Origin: an uncultured Oscillospiraceae bacterium | GTDB lineage: Bacteria; Bacillota; Clostridia; Oscillospirales; Oscillospiraceae | Assembly (NCBI GenBank): GCA_934615645.1 | Contig: CAKTTR010000004.1 | Location: 1-47,809 of the forward strand | DNA: 47,809 nt | Direction of reading: 5' to 3' | Shown here: positions 27,075 through 34,230 of the stretch, one piece after another | Layout of the letters: the number at the start of each line of letters is the position of its first letter | How positions within the stretch are numbered: the stretch's first letter is position 1 | Made by a program: the position numbers and the translations under genes | The notes under the pieces: model-generated | What the model saw: the letters and a program-made list of their open reading frames with translations, nothing else | The model's database searches: none | What the model was told of the DNA's origin: nothing

Positions 27075-27103
27075 AATATGCGCGCTTTGTCAGACATTGT
27101 CAA
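27075..27103 (-). promoter_or_regulatory. Promoter of the large SLH protein gene
   Basis: Minus strand: TTGACA (27103-27098), a 17-base spacer, and CATATT (27080-27075). Transcript leader of about 110 bases. The 369-base gap 26963-27331 contains this and the divergent regulator promoter. Confidence 0.7.
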
Positions 27104-27260
27104 CTGATTTTCCGCTCTATTTTACAAAAAAGCCACCCAAATGCCCCCCATTTCCCCATCCAACGCTGCAAAAAATCGCCCCGCGCCCGCAGAGGCTACC
27201 AAGCCGCAAACCCCGCACCACCGCTGGAGGGAAAAGCCCGGGAAACCCCCAGCAAAAGCC

Positions 27261-27289
27261 TTGCAAATGGCCAAAAACTGTGGTATTCT
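27261..27289 (+). promoter_or_regulatory. Promoter of the DtxR/MntR-type regulator
   Basis: TTGCAA (27261-27266), a 17-base spacer, and TATTCT (27284-27289) with an extended -10 TGG. Confidence 0.7.
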
Positions 27290-27331
27290 AATAAAGTTAG
27301 CAGTCCGCCGCGCATACCAGGGAGGGTCATT

Positions 27332-27736
27332 ATGCATTTATATGAATCCGGTGAGATGTATCTGGAGACGATCTACGTCCTCTCCCAGAAAAGCCCCGCC
27401 GTTCGCTCAATTGATGTCGGAGAATATATGGGCTACAGTAAGCCCAGCGTCAGCCGCGCCATGGGCCTTCTCAAAAGCGGCGGCTATGTCCTGGTAGACG
27501 ACTGCGGCCATCTGACCCTGACAGACGCCGGACGCCAGATCGCCGAAAAGATCTACGAGCGGCACACCGTCCTGACAAAGCTGCTCACCCAACTCGGTGT
27601 CGATGCGGCAATCGCCGCAGAGGACGCCTGCAAGATTGAGCACGTCATCAGCGACGCCTCCTTCCAGGCGCTCAAATCACACGCGGCCCGTTTCACAGCG
27701 CAGCCGGGTGATGCGGGAGGTGTGCAGCATGGGTGA
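27332..27736 (+). CDS. DtxR/MntR-family metal-dependent transcriptional regulator
   Basis: Cytoplasmic repressor of 134 residues. The N-terminal winged helix (about 1-62) reads YLETIYVLSQ...VRSIDVGEYMGYSKPSVSRAMGLLKSGGYV, followed by LTLTDAGRQIAEKIYERH and a dimer/metal-binding domain with EDACKIEHVIS (E/H ligands). It lacks the C-terminal SH3-like domain, as MntR and short IdeR-like proteins do, so manganese or iron sensing is likely. GGGAGGG precedes the ATG. It overlaps the next small gene by eight bases. A metal exporter in the window (5896-6741) is a candidate target, but no shared operator was found. Confidence 0.92.
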   Translation: MHLYESGEMYLETIYVLSQKSPAVRSIDVGEYMGYSKPSVSRAMGLLKSGGYVLVDDCGHLTLTDAGRQIAEKIYERHTVLTKLLTQLGVDAAIAAEDACKIEHVISDASFQALKSHAARFTAQPGDAGGVQHG

Positions 27737-27869
27737 TCTTCTCTCCGTTCTCTTTTTCGCCGCCCGCGTCGCGATCTACGCCGCCGTCGGCTATTTCGTC
27801 ATCAAGTCCGCCGTCAAAGCCGCCCTCCGGGAGCACCAGGAGGAGCAAGAAGCGCAAGACAACGCTTGA
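27729..27869 (+). CDS. Small single-pass membrane protein coupled to the metal regulator
   Basis: 46 residues: one hydrophobic helix (LLSVLFFAARVAIYAAVGYFVIK, about 4-26) and a charged, amphipathic C-terminus (AALREHQEEQEAQ). The ATG lies inside the last codons of the regulator gene (ATGGGTGA overlap), implying translational coupling. It resembles short proteins annotated as DUF6019 in related bacteria; this is from memory. Role unknown, perhaps linked to metal homeostasis because of its position. Confidence 0.7.
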   Translation: MGDLLSVLFFAARVAIYAAVGYFVIKSAVKAALREHQEEQEAQDNA

Positions 27870-27889
27870 ACGCAAAAACCAAAAAAATC

Positions 27890-27904
27890 CCCGCCGCGCA
27901 GGGC
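27890..27904 (+). terminator. Left half of a terminator split by the insertion sequence
   Basis: CCCGCCGCGCAGGGC here is complementary (12 of 15 Watson-Crick pairs plus one G-U) to 29479-29493. The two halves would form a hairpin with loop TTTT and six T after it if the element and one copy of its 3-bp duplication were absent. Confidence 0.75.
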
Positions 27905-27910
27905 TGATAT

Positions 27911-27969
27911 AGTCCCCTTAGAGTAGACACTCGAAATAGCAAAAATTTCGAGACTACAATAAGGGGACT
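27911..27969 (+). promoter_or_regulatory. Read-through protection hairpin at the left end of the insertion sequence
   Basis: AGTCCCCTTA (27911-27920), inside the terminal repeat, is perfectly complementary to TAAGGGGACT (27960-27969), which contains the orfA ribosome binding site AAGGGGA. A second stem TCGAAAT/ATTTCGA (27931-27937 with 27945-27951) sits inside. A transcript entering from outside would hide the ribosome binding site; one starting inside would not. This strategy is known in IS elements; its operation here is inferred. Confidence 0.7.
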
Positions 27970-27975
27970 ATTATT

Positions 27976-28512
27976 ATGCCAAGAAAGAGACAGAAGAACA
28001 AACGATACAGCCCAGAATTGAAAATAGCGGTAGTAGAGGCGTATCTATCAGGAAAGGGCAGCATGGCAGAACTGGCAAAGGAATATGGGCTCTCTGACGA
28101 AAGTCGTGTGAGGGCTTGGCTGAAGTGTTATAATGGTCATAGAAAGTTTAAGCGGCACAGTGCTGCGAGAGGAGCGCCTTATATGACCAAGGGAAAGAAA
28201 ACAACGCAGCAAGAACGCGCGGAGATTGTAGCCTTCTGTTTAGAACACGGCAAGGATTATCTGCTGACCGTAGAGCGCTATGGAGTATCTTACCAGCAAA
28301 TCTACGCCTGGGTCCGCAAGTACGAGGAAAAGGGCATAGATGGACTGGCAGATGGCCGGGGGCGTACTAAGCCGGAGAGTGAAATGACCGAGTCCGAAAA
28401 GCTTCAAGCTCAGGTGCGGATGCTGGAAGCGCAGTTGCGGGATAAGGAAATGGAGATAGAGCTTCTAAAAAAAGTGAAGGAGTTGGAAGGAGGTGTTTGG
28501 TGGGAGAAGTAA
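27976..28512 (+). CDS. IS3-family transposase OrfA
   Basis: DNA-binding protein of 178 residues. It has two helix-turn-helix regions (KIAVVEAYLSGKGSMAELAKEYGLSDESRVRAWL, and LTVERYGVSYQQIYAWVRKYEEKGIDGL) and a C-terminal leucine-zipper-like coiled coil (LQAQVRMLEAQLRDKEMEIELLKKVKEL). It binds the terminal repeats and modulates transposition. The ribosome binding site lies in the protective hairpin. A slippery A7 near its end (28467-28473) allows fusion with OrfB. Confidence 0.93.
   Translation: MPRKRQKNKRYSPELKIAVVEAYLSGKGSMAELAKEYGLSDESRVRAWLKCYNGHRKFKRHSAARGAPYMTKGKKTTQQERAEIVAFCLEHGKDYLLTVERYGVSYQQIYAWVRKYEEKGIDGLADGRGRTKPESEMTESEKLQAQVRMLEAQLRDKEMEIELLKKVKELEGGVWWEK
28467..28473 (+). other. 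-1 ribosomal frameshift site between orfA and orfB
   Basis: The heptamer is A-AAA-AAA in the orfA reading frame (codons CTA AAA AAA). A -1 slip enters the orfB frame, giving the OrfAB fusion that is the active transposase in IS3 elements. AAGGAGG-like bases about ten bases downstream could stimulate slippage or serve as the orfB ribosome binding site. Confidence 0.75.
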
Positions 28513-29387
28513 GACAGGAACCATCCTATCTGGCAATTCAGTATCTTCATGAGACGAAGAAGTATCCCATCTCCAAATTGTGCGCCGCTTTGCATATACC
28601 AAGATGTTCCTACTATAAATGGCTGAAACGGGAGAAAAACAGGAATGAATTGTTGAATGAACAGATTATTGATTGGATCAAAGCGCTTTACATAGCGCAA
28701 AATGGAATTTTAGGATATCGACAGATGACGATTGCTATTAACAGGACGCATCAGACCCAATTTAACAAGAAACGGATCCGCAGATTGATGCGAGCACTGA
28801 ATCTACGGTCGGTATGCCGCAAAAAGCGCTGCAGCTATACGCCATCCACTCCGGAAGTGACAGCAGAGAACATTCTGAACAGGGAGTTTCATGCAGACAA
28901 AGCAAACGAAAAATGGCTGACGGATGTAACGGAATTTAAGTGGTACGACGGTCCAAATGTCCACAAGATATATCTCAGCGCAATTCTTGATCTCTATGAC
29001 AGACGAATTGTGGCATATAAAATTGGCACCAGCAACAATAACAAGCTGGTATTTGATACGTTCGATGAAGCAATTGAGAAGAATCCTAATGCACATCCTC
29101 TATTCCATAGTGACCGTGGATTCCAGTATACAAGTAAGCACTTTCGGGCAAAGCTGGACGCCGCAAAGATGGTGCAGAGTATGTCCAGAGTTGGACGGTG
29201 TATTGACAATGGTCCGATGGAAGGATTCTGGGGGATTCTGAAATCCGAGATGTACTATTTGAGAAAATTTTCTAGCGAGCAGACATTGACTTCCGCCATC
29301 GAAGAATATATCCATTTTTATAATACCAAGCGGTACCAGAAGCGCCTTCGCTGCATGACACCTATGGAGTTTCATGCTGCTGCATAA
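28497..29387 (+). CDS. IS3-family transposase OrfB (DDE integrase core)
   Basis: Catalytic part of 296 residues, rve-type integrase fold. The DDE triad is visible: Asp in KWLTDVTEF, Asp in LFHSDRGFQYTS, Glu in DNGPMEGFWGILKSE. The N-terminus carries the HTH_21-like region (ILGYRQMTIAINR...RRLMRALNLRS). A TTG start 16 bases inside orfA follows GGAGG; the main product is probably the frameshifted OrfAB. All key residues are intact. Confidence 0.95.
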   Translation: MVGEVRQEPSYLAIQYLHETKKYPISKLCAALHIPRCSYYKWLKREKNRNELLNEQIIDWIKALYIAQNGILGYRQMTIAINRTHQTQFNKKRIRRLMRALNLRSVCRKKRCSYTPSTPEVTAENILNREFHADKANEKWLTDVTEFKWYDGPNVHKIYLSAILDLYDRRIVAYKIGTSNNNKLVFDTFDEAIEKNPNAHPLFHSDRGFQYTSKHFRAKLDAAKMVQSMSRVGRCIDNGPMEGFWGILKSEMYYLRKFSSEQTLTSAIEEYIHFYNTKRYQKRLRCMTPMEFHAAA

Positions 29388-29471
29388 AAAGATGATCTCT
29401 GCCAATGCAGAGACCATCTCCAACAAAACATTTTTTGTTTTTTCACTGTCTACTTGACAGGGGGCACTTCA

Positions 29472-29499
29472 GGCTTTTGCCTTACGCAGCGGGTTTTTT
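29472..29499 (+). terminator. Right half of the terminator split by the insertion sequence
   Basis: Target duplication GGC, loop TTTT, right arm GCCTTACGCAGCGGG (29479-29493) and T6 (29494-29499). With its left arm 1.57 kb away, it can no longer stop transcripts from the regulator gene pair. Confidence 0.72.
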
Positions 29500-29504
29500 G
29501 CGCA

Positions 29505-29552
29505 CAAAAAACCGCGGGCCGCGCTCCCCAAAACCTGGGAGCGCGCCCCGCG
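29505..29552 (-). terminator. tyrS terminator
   Basis: CGCGGGCCGCGCTCCC (29513-29528) pairs with GGGAGCGCGCCCCGCG (29537-29552) with a central mismatch. On the minus strand it is followed by T6. Confidence 0.88.
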
Positions 29553-29579
29553 CGTTATTTTTTTCTTCAATGCAGGCGC

Positions 29580-30803
29580 TTACTGCAAAATTGCCTTGTG
29601 GAAGACCTTCTTGCCCTTCTTGATCTTCGCCCCGGCCGCCAGCTGGGCCTGGGGGATGACCGCGTCGATGCCCGCGATCTTCTCGCCGTCGACACTGACG
29701 CCGCCCTGCTGGACAAGCCGCCGGGCTTCGCTCTTGGACGCGGCCAGCTTGCAGGCCACGAGCAGGTCGAGGATGTTCATGCCGCCGTCCGTGAGCTGCG
29801 CCGCTGCCAGCGTCGTCGTGGGCATATTGCTGTCGTCGCTGCCCGCGCCAAAGAGGGCCTGGGCCGCCGTCTGGGCCTTTTCCGCTTCGGCTTCGCCGTG
29901 GACGAGCTTTGTCAGCTCATACGCCAGAATTTCCTTGGCCTTGTTCAGCTGGCTGCCTTCCCAGTGGTCCATGGCGTCGATCTCCTCCAGGGGCAGGAAC
30001 GTCAGCATCCGGATGCACTTGAGGACATCCCCGTCGCCGACATTGCGCCAATACTGGTAGAATTCGAAGGGAGAGGTCTTGTTCGGGTCGAGCCAGACTG
30101 CGCCCTTGGCCGTCTTGCCCATCTTCTTGCCCTCGCTGTTCATCAGCAGCGTGATGGTCATGGCGTGGGCGTCCTTGCCCAGCTTGCGGCGGATGAGCTC
30201 CGTGCCGCCCAGCATGTTGGACCACTGGTCGTCGCCGCCGAACTGCATATTGCAGCCGTAGTGCTGGTAGAGGTAGTAGAAGTCGTAGGACTGCATGATC
30301 ATATAGTTAAATTCCAGGAAGGAGAGCCCCTTCTCCATCCGCTGCTTGTAGCACTCAGCCCGCAGCATATTATTGACCGAGAAGCACGCGCCGACATCCC
30401 GCAGCAGCTCAATATAATTGAGCTTCATCAGCCAATCGGCGTTGTTCACCATAATGGCCTTGCCCGGCCCGAAGTCGATAAACCGCTCCATCTGCTTTTT
30501 AAAGCAGTCGCAGTTGTGCTGGATGGTCTCCGGCGTCATCATCTGGCGCATATCCGTCCGGCCGGAGGGGTCGCCGACCATACCCGTGCCGCCGCCGACG
30601 AGGACCACCGGCCGGTTGCCCGCCATCTGCAGTCGCTTCATCAGGCAAAGCGCCATAAAGTGGCCGACATGCAGCGAATCCGCCGTCGGGTCAAAGCCAA
30701 TATAAAACGTCGCCTTCCCGGTGTTGACCATTTCCCGGATCTCCGGCTCATTCGTCACCTGGGCGATCAGCCCTCTGGCCTGCAGCTCTTCATAAATTCC
30801 CAT
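29580..30803 (-). CDS. tyrS: Tyrosyl-tRNA synthetase
   Basis: Class I synthetase of 407 residues, bacterial TyrRS. Signatures: DPTADSLHVGHFMAL (HIGH variant), GGDDQWSNMLGGTELIRR and KKMGKTAKGAVWLD (KMSKS variant). A C-terminal S4 RNA-binding domain (about 345-400) reads LLVACKLAASKSEARRLVQQGGVSVDGEKI. It is preceded by a T-box leader, so expression responds to uncharged tRNA-Tyr. Monocistronic, with its own terminator. Confidence 0.97.
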   Translation of the reverse strand: MGIYEELQARGLIAQVTNEPEIREMVNTGKATFYIGFDPTADSLHVGHFMALCLMKRLQMAGNRPVVLVGGGTGMVGDPSGRTDMRQMMTPETIQHNCDCFKKQMERFIDFGPGKAIMVNNADWLMKLNYIELLRDVGACFSVNNMLRAECYKQRMEKGLSFLEFNYMIMQSYDFYYLYQHYGCNMQFGGDDQWSNMLGGTELIRRKLGKDAHAMTITLLMNSEGKKMGKTAKGAVWLDPNKTSPFEFYQYWRNVGDGDVLKCIRMLTFLPLEEIDAMDHWEGSQLNKAKEILAYELTKLVHGEAEAEKAQTAAQALFGAGSDDSNMPTTTLAAAQLTDGGMNILDLLVACKLAASKSEARRLVQQGGVSVDGEKIAGIDAVIPQAQLAAGAKIKKGKKVFHKAILQ

Positions 30804-30850
30804 CGTGAAACTCCTTGTTATTAAAATAGATTGTTTTTAGATGCAAAAAC

Positions 30851-30893
30851 AAAAAGCCCTCCGCTCCCGCCATCTTGCGCAGGAGCAGAGGGC
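30851..30893 (-). terminator. T-box attenuator terminator
   Basis: GCCCTCCGCTCC (30856-30867) pairs with GGAGCAGAGGGC (30882-30893) with a single G-U pair. Five T follow on the minus strand (30855-30851). It competes with the antiterminator. Confidence 0.85.
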
Positions 30894-31157
30894 GAAGGGA
30901 CTGTTATACCCGCCTTCGCGGTACCACCTCTGTTGCAGCGCCTTCTCGCAAAGACGCCCTCACGGCGTGCAGCGCGCGCCCCGCGCCATAACGGGCGCAC
31001 CCGTCCGCCTCTACCAAGCAGGGGCCATCCCCCACCCTTCCAGGCGGCAGCTCCGGGAGGTAATTTCGCACGCACCGGACCGCGCCCTTCCATCACCCGG
31101 GCGCTTTCTGTCAGGAACCGGTGCGGCTACTGCATCCCATCCTCGCATTTTCCTATT
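30851..31157 (-). promoter_or_regulatory. T-box riboswitch leader of tyrS
   Basis: The antiterminator T-box GGTGGTACCGCG is present on the minus strand at 30928-30917, followed by a competing terminator at 30851-30893 and preceded by about 230 bases of structured leader from the promoter. A UAC tyrosine codon at 31062-31060, in AAATTACCTCC, is the likely specifier. Uncharged tRNA-Tyr would stabilise antitermination. The exact Stem I boundaries were not computed. Confidence 0.92.
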
Positions 31158-31163
31158 GATGCT

Positions 31164-31192
31164 ATACTAGCAAATTTCCCGCCGTTTGTCAA
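31164..31192 (-). promoter_or_regulatory. tyrS T-box promoter, overlapping the recN stop codon
   Basis: Minus strand: TTGACA (31192-31187), a 17-base spacer, and TAGTAT (31169-31164). The recN stop TGA (31191-31189) lies inside the -35 box. No terminator separates recN from this leader. Confidence 0.85.
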
Positions 31193-32865
31193 CGGGTGGA
31201 ACCGGCATCGCCGCAATCATGGCGCAGCATCTCCGCCGCGCTGGAGATCGTCGTCTCCGTGATCTCTGCGCCGCCGATGAGTCGGGCCAGCTCTAGCTCC
31301 CGCTCCCGCCGCGCCAGCGGCTCGACGGCCGTATACGTCCTGCCCGCCCGCTCGGATTTGGAGACCCGCAGATGGCAGTCCGCCATCGCCGCGATCTGGG
31401 GCAGATGCGTCACGCACAGAACCTGCTTGCTCTTTGCGACGCTTGCCAGCTTCTCCGCGACACGCTGGGCCGCCCGGCCGGAGACTCCGGCGTCTACCTC
31501 GTCAAAGATCAGGGTCGGGACAGCATCCCGCTCTGCCATAACATTCTTGATGGCCAGCATGATCCGCGCCAGCTCGCCGCCGGAGGCGACGCGGCTCATG
31601 GGCTTTAATGCCTCGCCTGCGTTGGCGGACATCAAAAACCGCACCACATCCATCCCCGTCTCGCTGGGCTGTGCCTTTTCAAACTGGCAGACAAACTGCA
31701 CCCGGGGCATATCCAGCTGCCGCAGCTCCTCGACGATGCGGTCCGATAACCGCGCCCCCGCCGTCCGCCGCGTCGCCCGCAGCGCCTTGGCGGCGGCCAG
31801 CAGCCGCGCCTTCTGGGCTTCCAGGTCCTGGGCAAGCGCCTGCAGGCGGTCGTCCGAGAATTCGATCTGGTCCAGCCGCTGCTGCGCGCTTTCGCACAGG
31901 GTCAGCAGCCCCGTCTCGTCGGCCCCGTATTTGCGGAAAAGCCGCTGCAGCTGGGCAATGCGGCTCTCCGCCTGCTCCAGCTCCGCCTCGCTGTAGGAAA
32001 GGTCCTGCCGCCGGGCACGGACATTTTCCGATAGGTCCTGCACCTCGTACATGAGCTCCTTCGCCCGCTGGGAGAGCGCCGCCAGCGCGTCGTCAAACCG
32101 CGCCGCCTGGTGCAGCGCTGCCGCCGTCTGGCTCAGCATCGCCTCGGCCCCGTTGGAGGACTCGTCGCCGTACAGGCAGCCAATGGCTGTCTCCAGCCCC
32201 GCCTCTAATTTCTCGGCATTTTGCAGGACGCTTTGCCGCGCCCGCAGGGCGTCGTATTCGCCGGGCTGCAGCTTCGCCCGGGTCAGCTCCTCGATCTGGT
32301 GGCGCAAGGCGTCTGTCAGGCGGAGCTTTTCGCCCTCGTCCATCTGCAGCCGCGCTATCTCCTGCCGGATGGCAAGATAGGCGTCATATTCTTTCCGGTA
32401 CGCCGCCCGCTCTTCTTCATTGCCCGCGAAGCTGTCCAGGCAGGCAAGATGGCTCGCCTCGTCAAAGAGCTGCTGGCTGTCGTGCTGGCCATGAATTTGC
32501 ACCAGCTGCAGCCCCAGCTTCTTGAGCGTCGCCACCGTCACCGGCAGGCCGTTGACGCGGCAGACGTTCTTCCCATCCAGAAAGATCTGCCGCTGCACCA
32601 GCAGCTCATCGCCATACGGCACGTCGTAGTCGGAAAACCAGGCAAGCTCCGGCACCCCGGTAAAGACCGCCCGCACCGTCGCCTTGTTCGCCCCGGTGCG
32701 GATGACATCCCGGTACGTCCGCTCGCCCAGGATCGCATTGATCGCGTCGATGACGATGGACTTGCCCGCCCCCGTCTCGCCGGTCAGGACGTTGAACCCC
32801 CGGTCAAAGGTGAGATCCGCCGCCTCGATGACGGCGATATTTTCAATATGCAGCAGTGAAAGCAT
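31189..32865 (-). CDS. recN: DNA repair protein RecN
   Basis: SMC-like ATPase of 558 residues that gathers broken DNA ends in double-strand break repair. Walker A GETGAGKSIVIDAI near the N-terminus, two long coiled-coil arms (about 160-360), signature RVASGGELARIML and Walker B PTLIFDEVDAGVSGRAAQRVAEKL near the C-terminus. Normal length. Last gene of the oapA-dxs-tlyA-nadK-argR-recN run, an order typical of Firmicutes. Confidence 0.97.
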   Translation of the reverse strand: MLSLLHIENIAVIEAADLTFDRGFNVLTGETGAGKSIVIDAINAILGERTYRDVIRTGANKATVRAVFTGVPELAWFSDYDVPYGDELLVQRQIFLDGKNVCRVNGLPVTVATLKKLGLQLVQIHGQHDSQQLFDEASHLACLDSFAGNEEERAAYRKEYDAYLAIRQEIARLQMDEGEKLRLTDALRHQIEELTRAKLQPGEYDALRARQSVLQNAEKLEAGLETAIGCLYGDESSNGAEAMLSQTAAALHQAARFDDALAALSQRAKELMYEVQDLSENVRARRQDLSYSEAELEQAESRIAQLQRLFRKYGADETGLLTLCESAQQRLDQIEFSDDRLQALAQDLEAQKARLLAAAKALRATRRTAGARLSDRIVEELRQLDMPRVQFVCQFEKAQPSETGMDVVRFLMSANAGEALKPMSRVASGGELARIMLAIKNVMAERDAVPTLIFDEVDAGVSGRAAQRVAEKLASVAKSKQVLCVTHLPQIAAMADCHLRVSKSERAGRTYTAVEPLARRERELELARLIGGAEITETTISSAAEMLRHDCGDAGSTR

Positions 32866-32889
32866 GTGATTTCCCCCTGCCCCCGGGCG

Positions 32890-33342
32890 TTACGACACCA
32901 GCTTCTTGATCTCCGCGCAGAAGGCCGCCGCCGCGTTATTGTCCCGCATAACGAGGAACGCCGTATCGTCCCCCGCCAGGGAGCCGACGACGACGGACAT
33001 ATTCATCGCGTCGATGGCCGAGCACGCCGCGGAGGCCAGCCCCGGCAGCGTCTTGATGACGACCATATTCTGCGCGTAATCAAAGCTGGTCACGCACTCG
33101 CGGAAGATCGTATTGAGCCGGGCGGAAAACGTCCCGCCGACTTCTTTGTTGGAGGTGGCGTACCGGTAGGTCCCCAGGGACGTCAGCTCCTTCACGATGC
33201 GCAGCTCTTTGATATCCCGGGAGATCGTCGCCTGGGTGCTTTTAAAGCCGCTCTTTTGCAGCTCGTCCAGCAGCTGCTCCTGGGTCTCGATATCCATTGC
33301 GGAGATGATCTCCATAATTTTTGCCTGCCGTTTGATCTTCAT
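32890..33342 (-). CDS. argR: Arginine repressor ArgR
   Basis: Hexameric arginine-responsive regulator of 150 residues. The N-terminal winged helix includes ELQKSGFKSTQATISRDIKEL (about 28-50); the C-terminal oligomerisation and arginine-binding domain includes LPGLASAACSAIDAM and VGSLAGDDTAFLVMRD with the GDDT motif that binds arginine. It overlaps nadK by four bases and lies 24 bases before recN. In this operon order its presence is a conserved Firmicutes feature and not evidence for local arginine genes. Confidence 0.96.
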   Translation of the reverse strand: MKIKRQAKIMEIISAMDIETQEQLLDELQKSGFKSTQATISRDIKELRIVKELTSLGTYRYATSNKEVGGTFSARLNTIFRECVTSFDYAQNMVVIKTLPGLASAACSAIDAMNMSVVVGSLAGDDTAFLVMRDNNAAAAFCAEIKKLVS

Positions 33343-34217
33343 AAAAACCGCCTCTTATCTGTCCCGAATTTTTGGTTGACCACTTCAAAAAAGCTCTGCT
33401 CCTTCAGCTTCACCAGCTGCACGTCCTGCGCCGCCCGGGTGACCTGGATGATATCGCCGGTGCTCAGCTTGAAGGCCTTGCCGCCGTCGATGGAAAGGTA
33501 CGCGTTCCGCCGCCCGACCTTCCCGATCCGGGCGCTGATGGTCCGCTTGGACGAGGTCACAAACGGCCGCGTCATCATATCGTGCGCGCAGATGGGGGTA
33601 ATCAAAATATTATGCGCCGTCGGCTCCACGATGGGCCCCCCGGCGGACATGGAATACGCCGTCGACCCCGTTGGCGTGCCGAGAATCAGCCCGTCGCCGA
33701 CGACCTGCATCACATCCACCCCGTCGCAAACGACGGTCAGCTGGATGATCCGGGCGACGGCCCCCTTGGCGATGACGGCGTCGTTCAGCGCCAGCTCCTG
33801 CCAGATGACCTCACCGCCGCGGATGACCTCGACCTGGAGCATCATCCGGGCCTCCGTCGTGTAGCGGTCGTCTTTCAGCTTGCGCAGCAGGTGCATCTCG
33901 TTGCTCTCCAGCTCCGCCATAAAGCCCATGGTGCCGATGTTGATGCCCAGGGCCGGGATGCCCGCCTCCGCCGCCGCCTTGGCCGCGTGGAGAATCGTGC
34001 CGTCGCCGCCAAAGCAGATGAGCAGCTCCGCCCCCGGCAGCTCCTCCGGCAGGCTTGCCAGCTGCACCCCCGCCGGGCAGTCAAAATTCTTCTCCGCCTC
34101 AAAAGCCAGGCAAAGCTTTGCGTGAATGCCGACAGAGCGCAGAATCTTCTGCGCCTTGCGGGCCGTCTCAAAATTCTTATCCCGATAGGGATTTGATGCC
34201 ATGACAATGTTTTTCAT
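33339..34217 (-). CDS. nadK: NAD kinase
   Basis: ATP/polyphosphate-NAD kinase of 292 residues producing NADP. Motifs: CFGGDGTILHAAKAAA (GGDGT), NDAVIAKG (NE/D motif) and TPTGSTAYSMSAGGPIV. Two extra blocks, ICAHDMMTRPFVTS and RIGKVGRRNAYLSIDGGKAF, match the beta-rich C-terminal domain. Normal length. It starts 13 bases after tlyA and is translationally linked to argR. Confidence 0.96.
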   Translation of the reverse strand: MKNIVMASNPYRDKNFETARKAQKILRSVGIHAKLCLAFEAEKNFDCPAGVQLASLPEELPGAELLICFGGDGTILHAAKAAAEAGIPALGINIGTMGFMAELESNEMHLLRKLKDDRYTTEARMMLQVEVIRGGEVIWQELALNDAVIAKGAVARIIQLTVVCDGVDVMQVVGDGLILGTPTGSTAYSMSAGGPIVEPTAHNILITPICAHDMMTRPFVTSSKRTISARIGKVGRRNAYLSIDGGKAFKLSTGDIIQVTRAAQDVQLVKLKEQSFFEVVNQKFGTDKRRFL

Positions 34218-34230
34218 ACGTTTTGTATCC

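Larger units (their letters stand above)
27905..29471 (+). mobile_element. IS3-family insertion sequence (IS150-like), complete, 1567 bp
   Basis: It is bounded by imperfect terminal inverted repeats (left TGATATAGTCCCC...AGTAGACA; right read inward TGAAGTGCCCCC...AGTAGACA, about 16 of 25 matching). A 3-bp target duplication GGC stands at 27902-27904 and 29472-29474. It contains orfA and orfB with a -1 frameshift signal between them. The element is clearly lower in GC than its flanks. Both reading frames are intact, so it looks capable of moving. Confidence 0.93.

Noticed and set aside
28467..28512. Disabling frameshift in the IS3 transposase
   Set aside because: The frame change sits at an A7 slippery heptamer in the correct phase, the normal programmed frameshift arrangement of the family.
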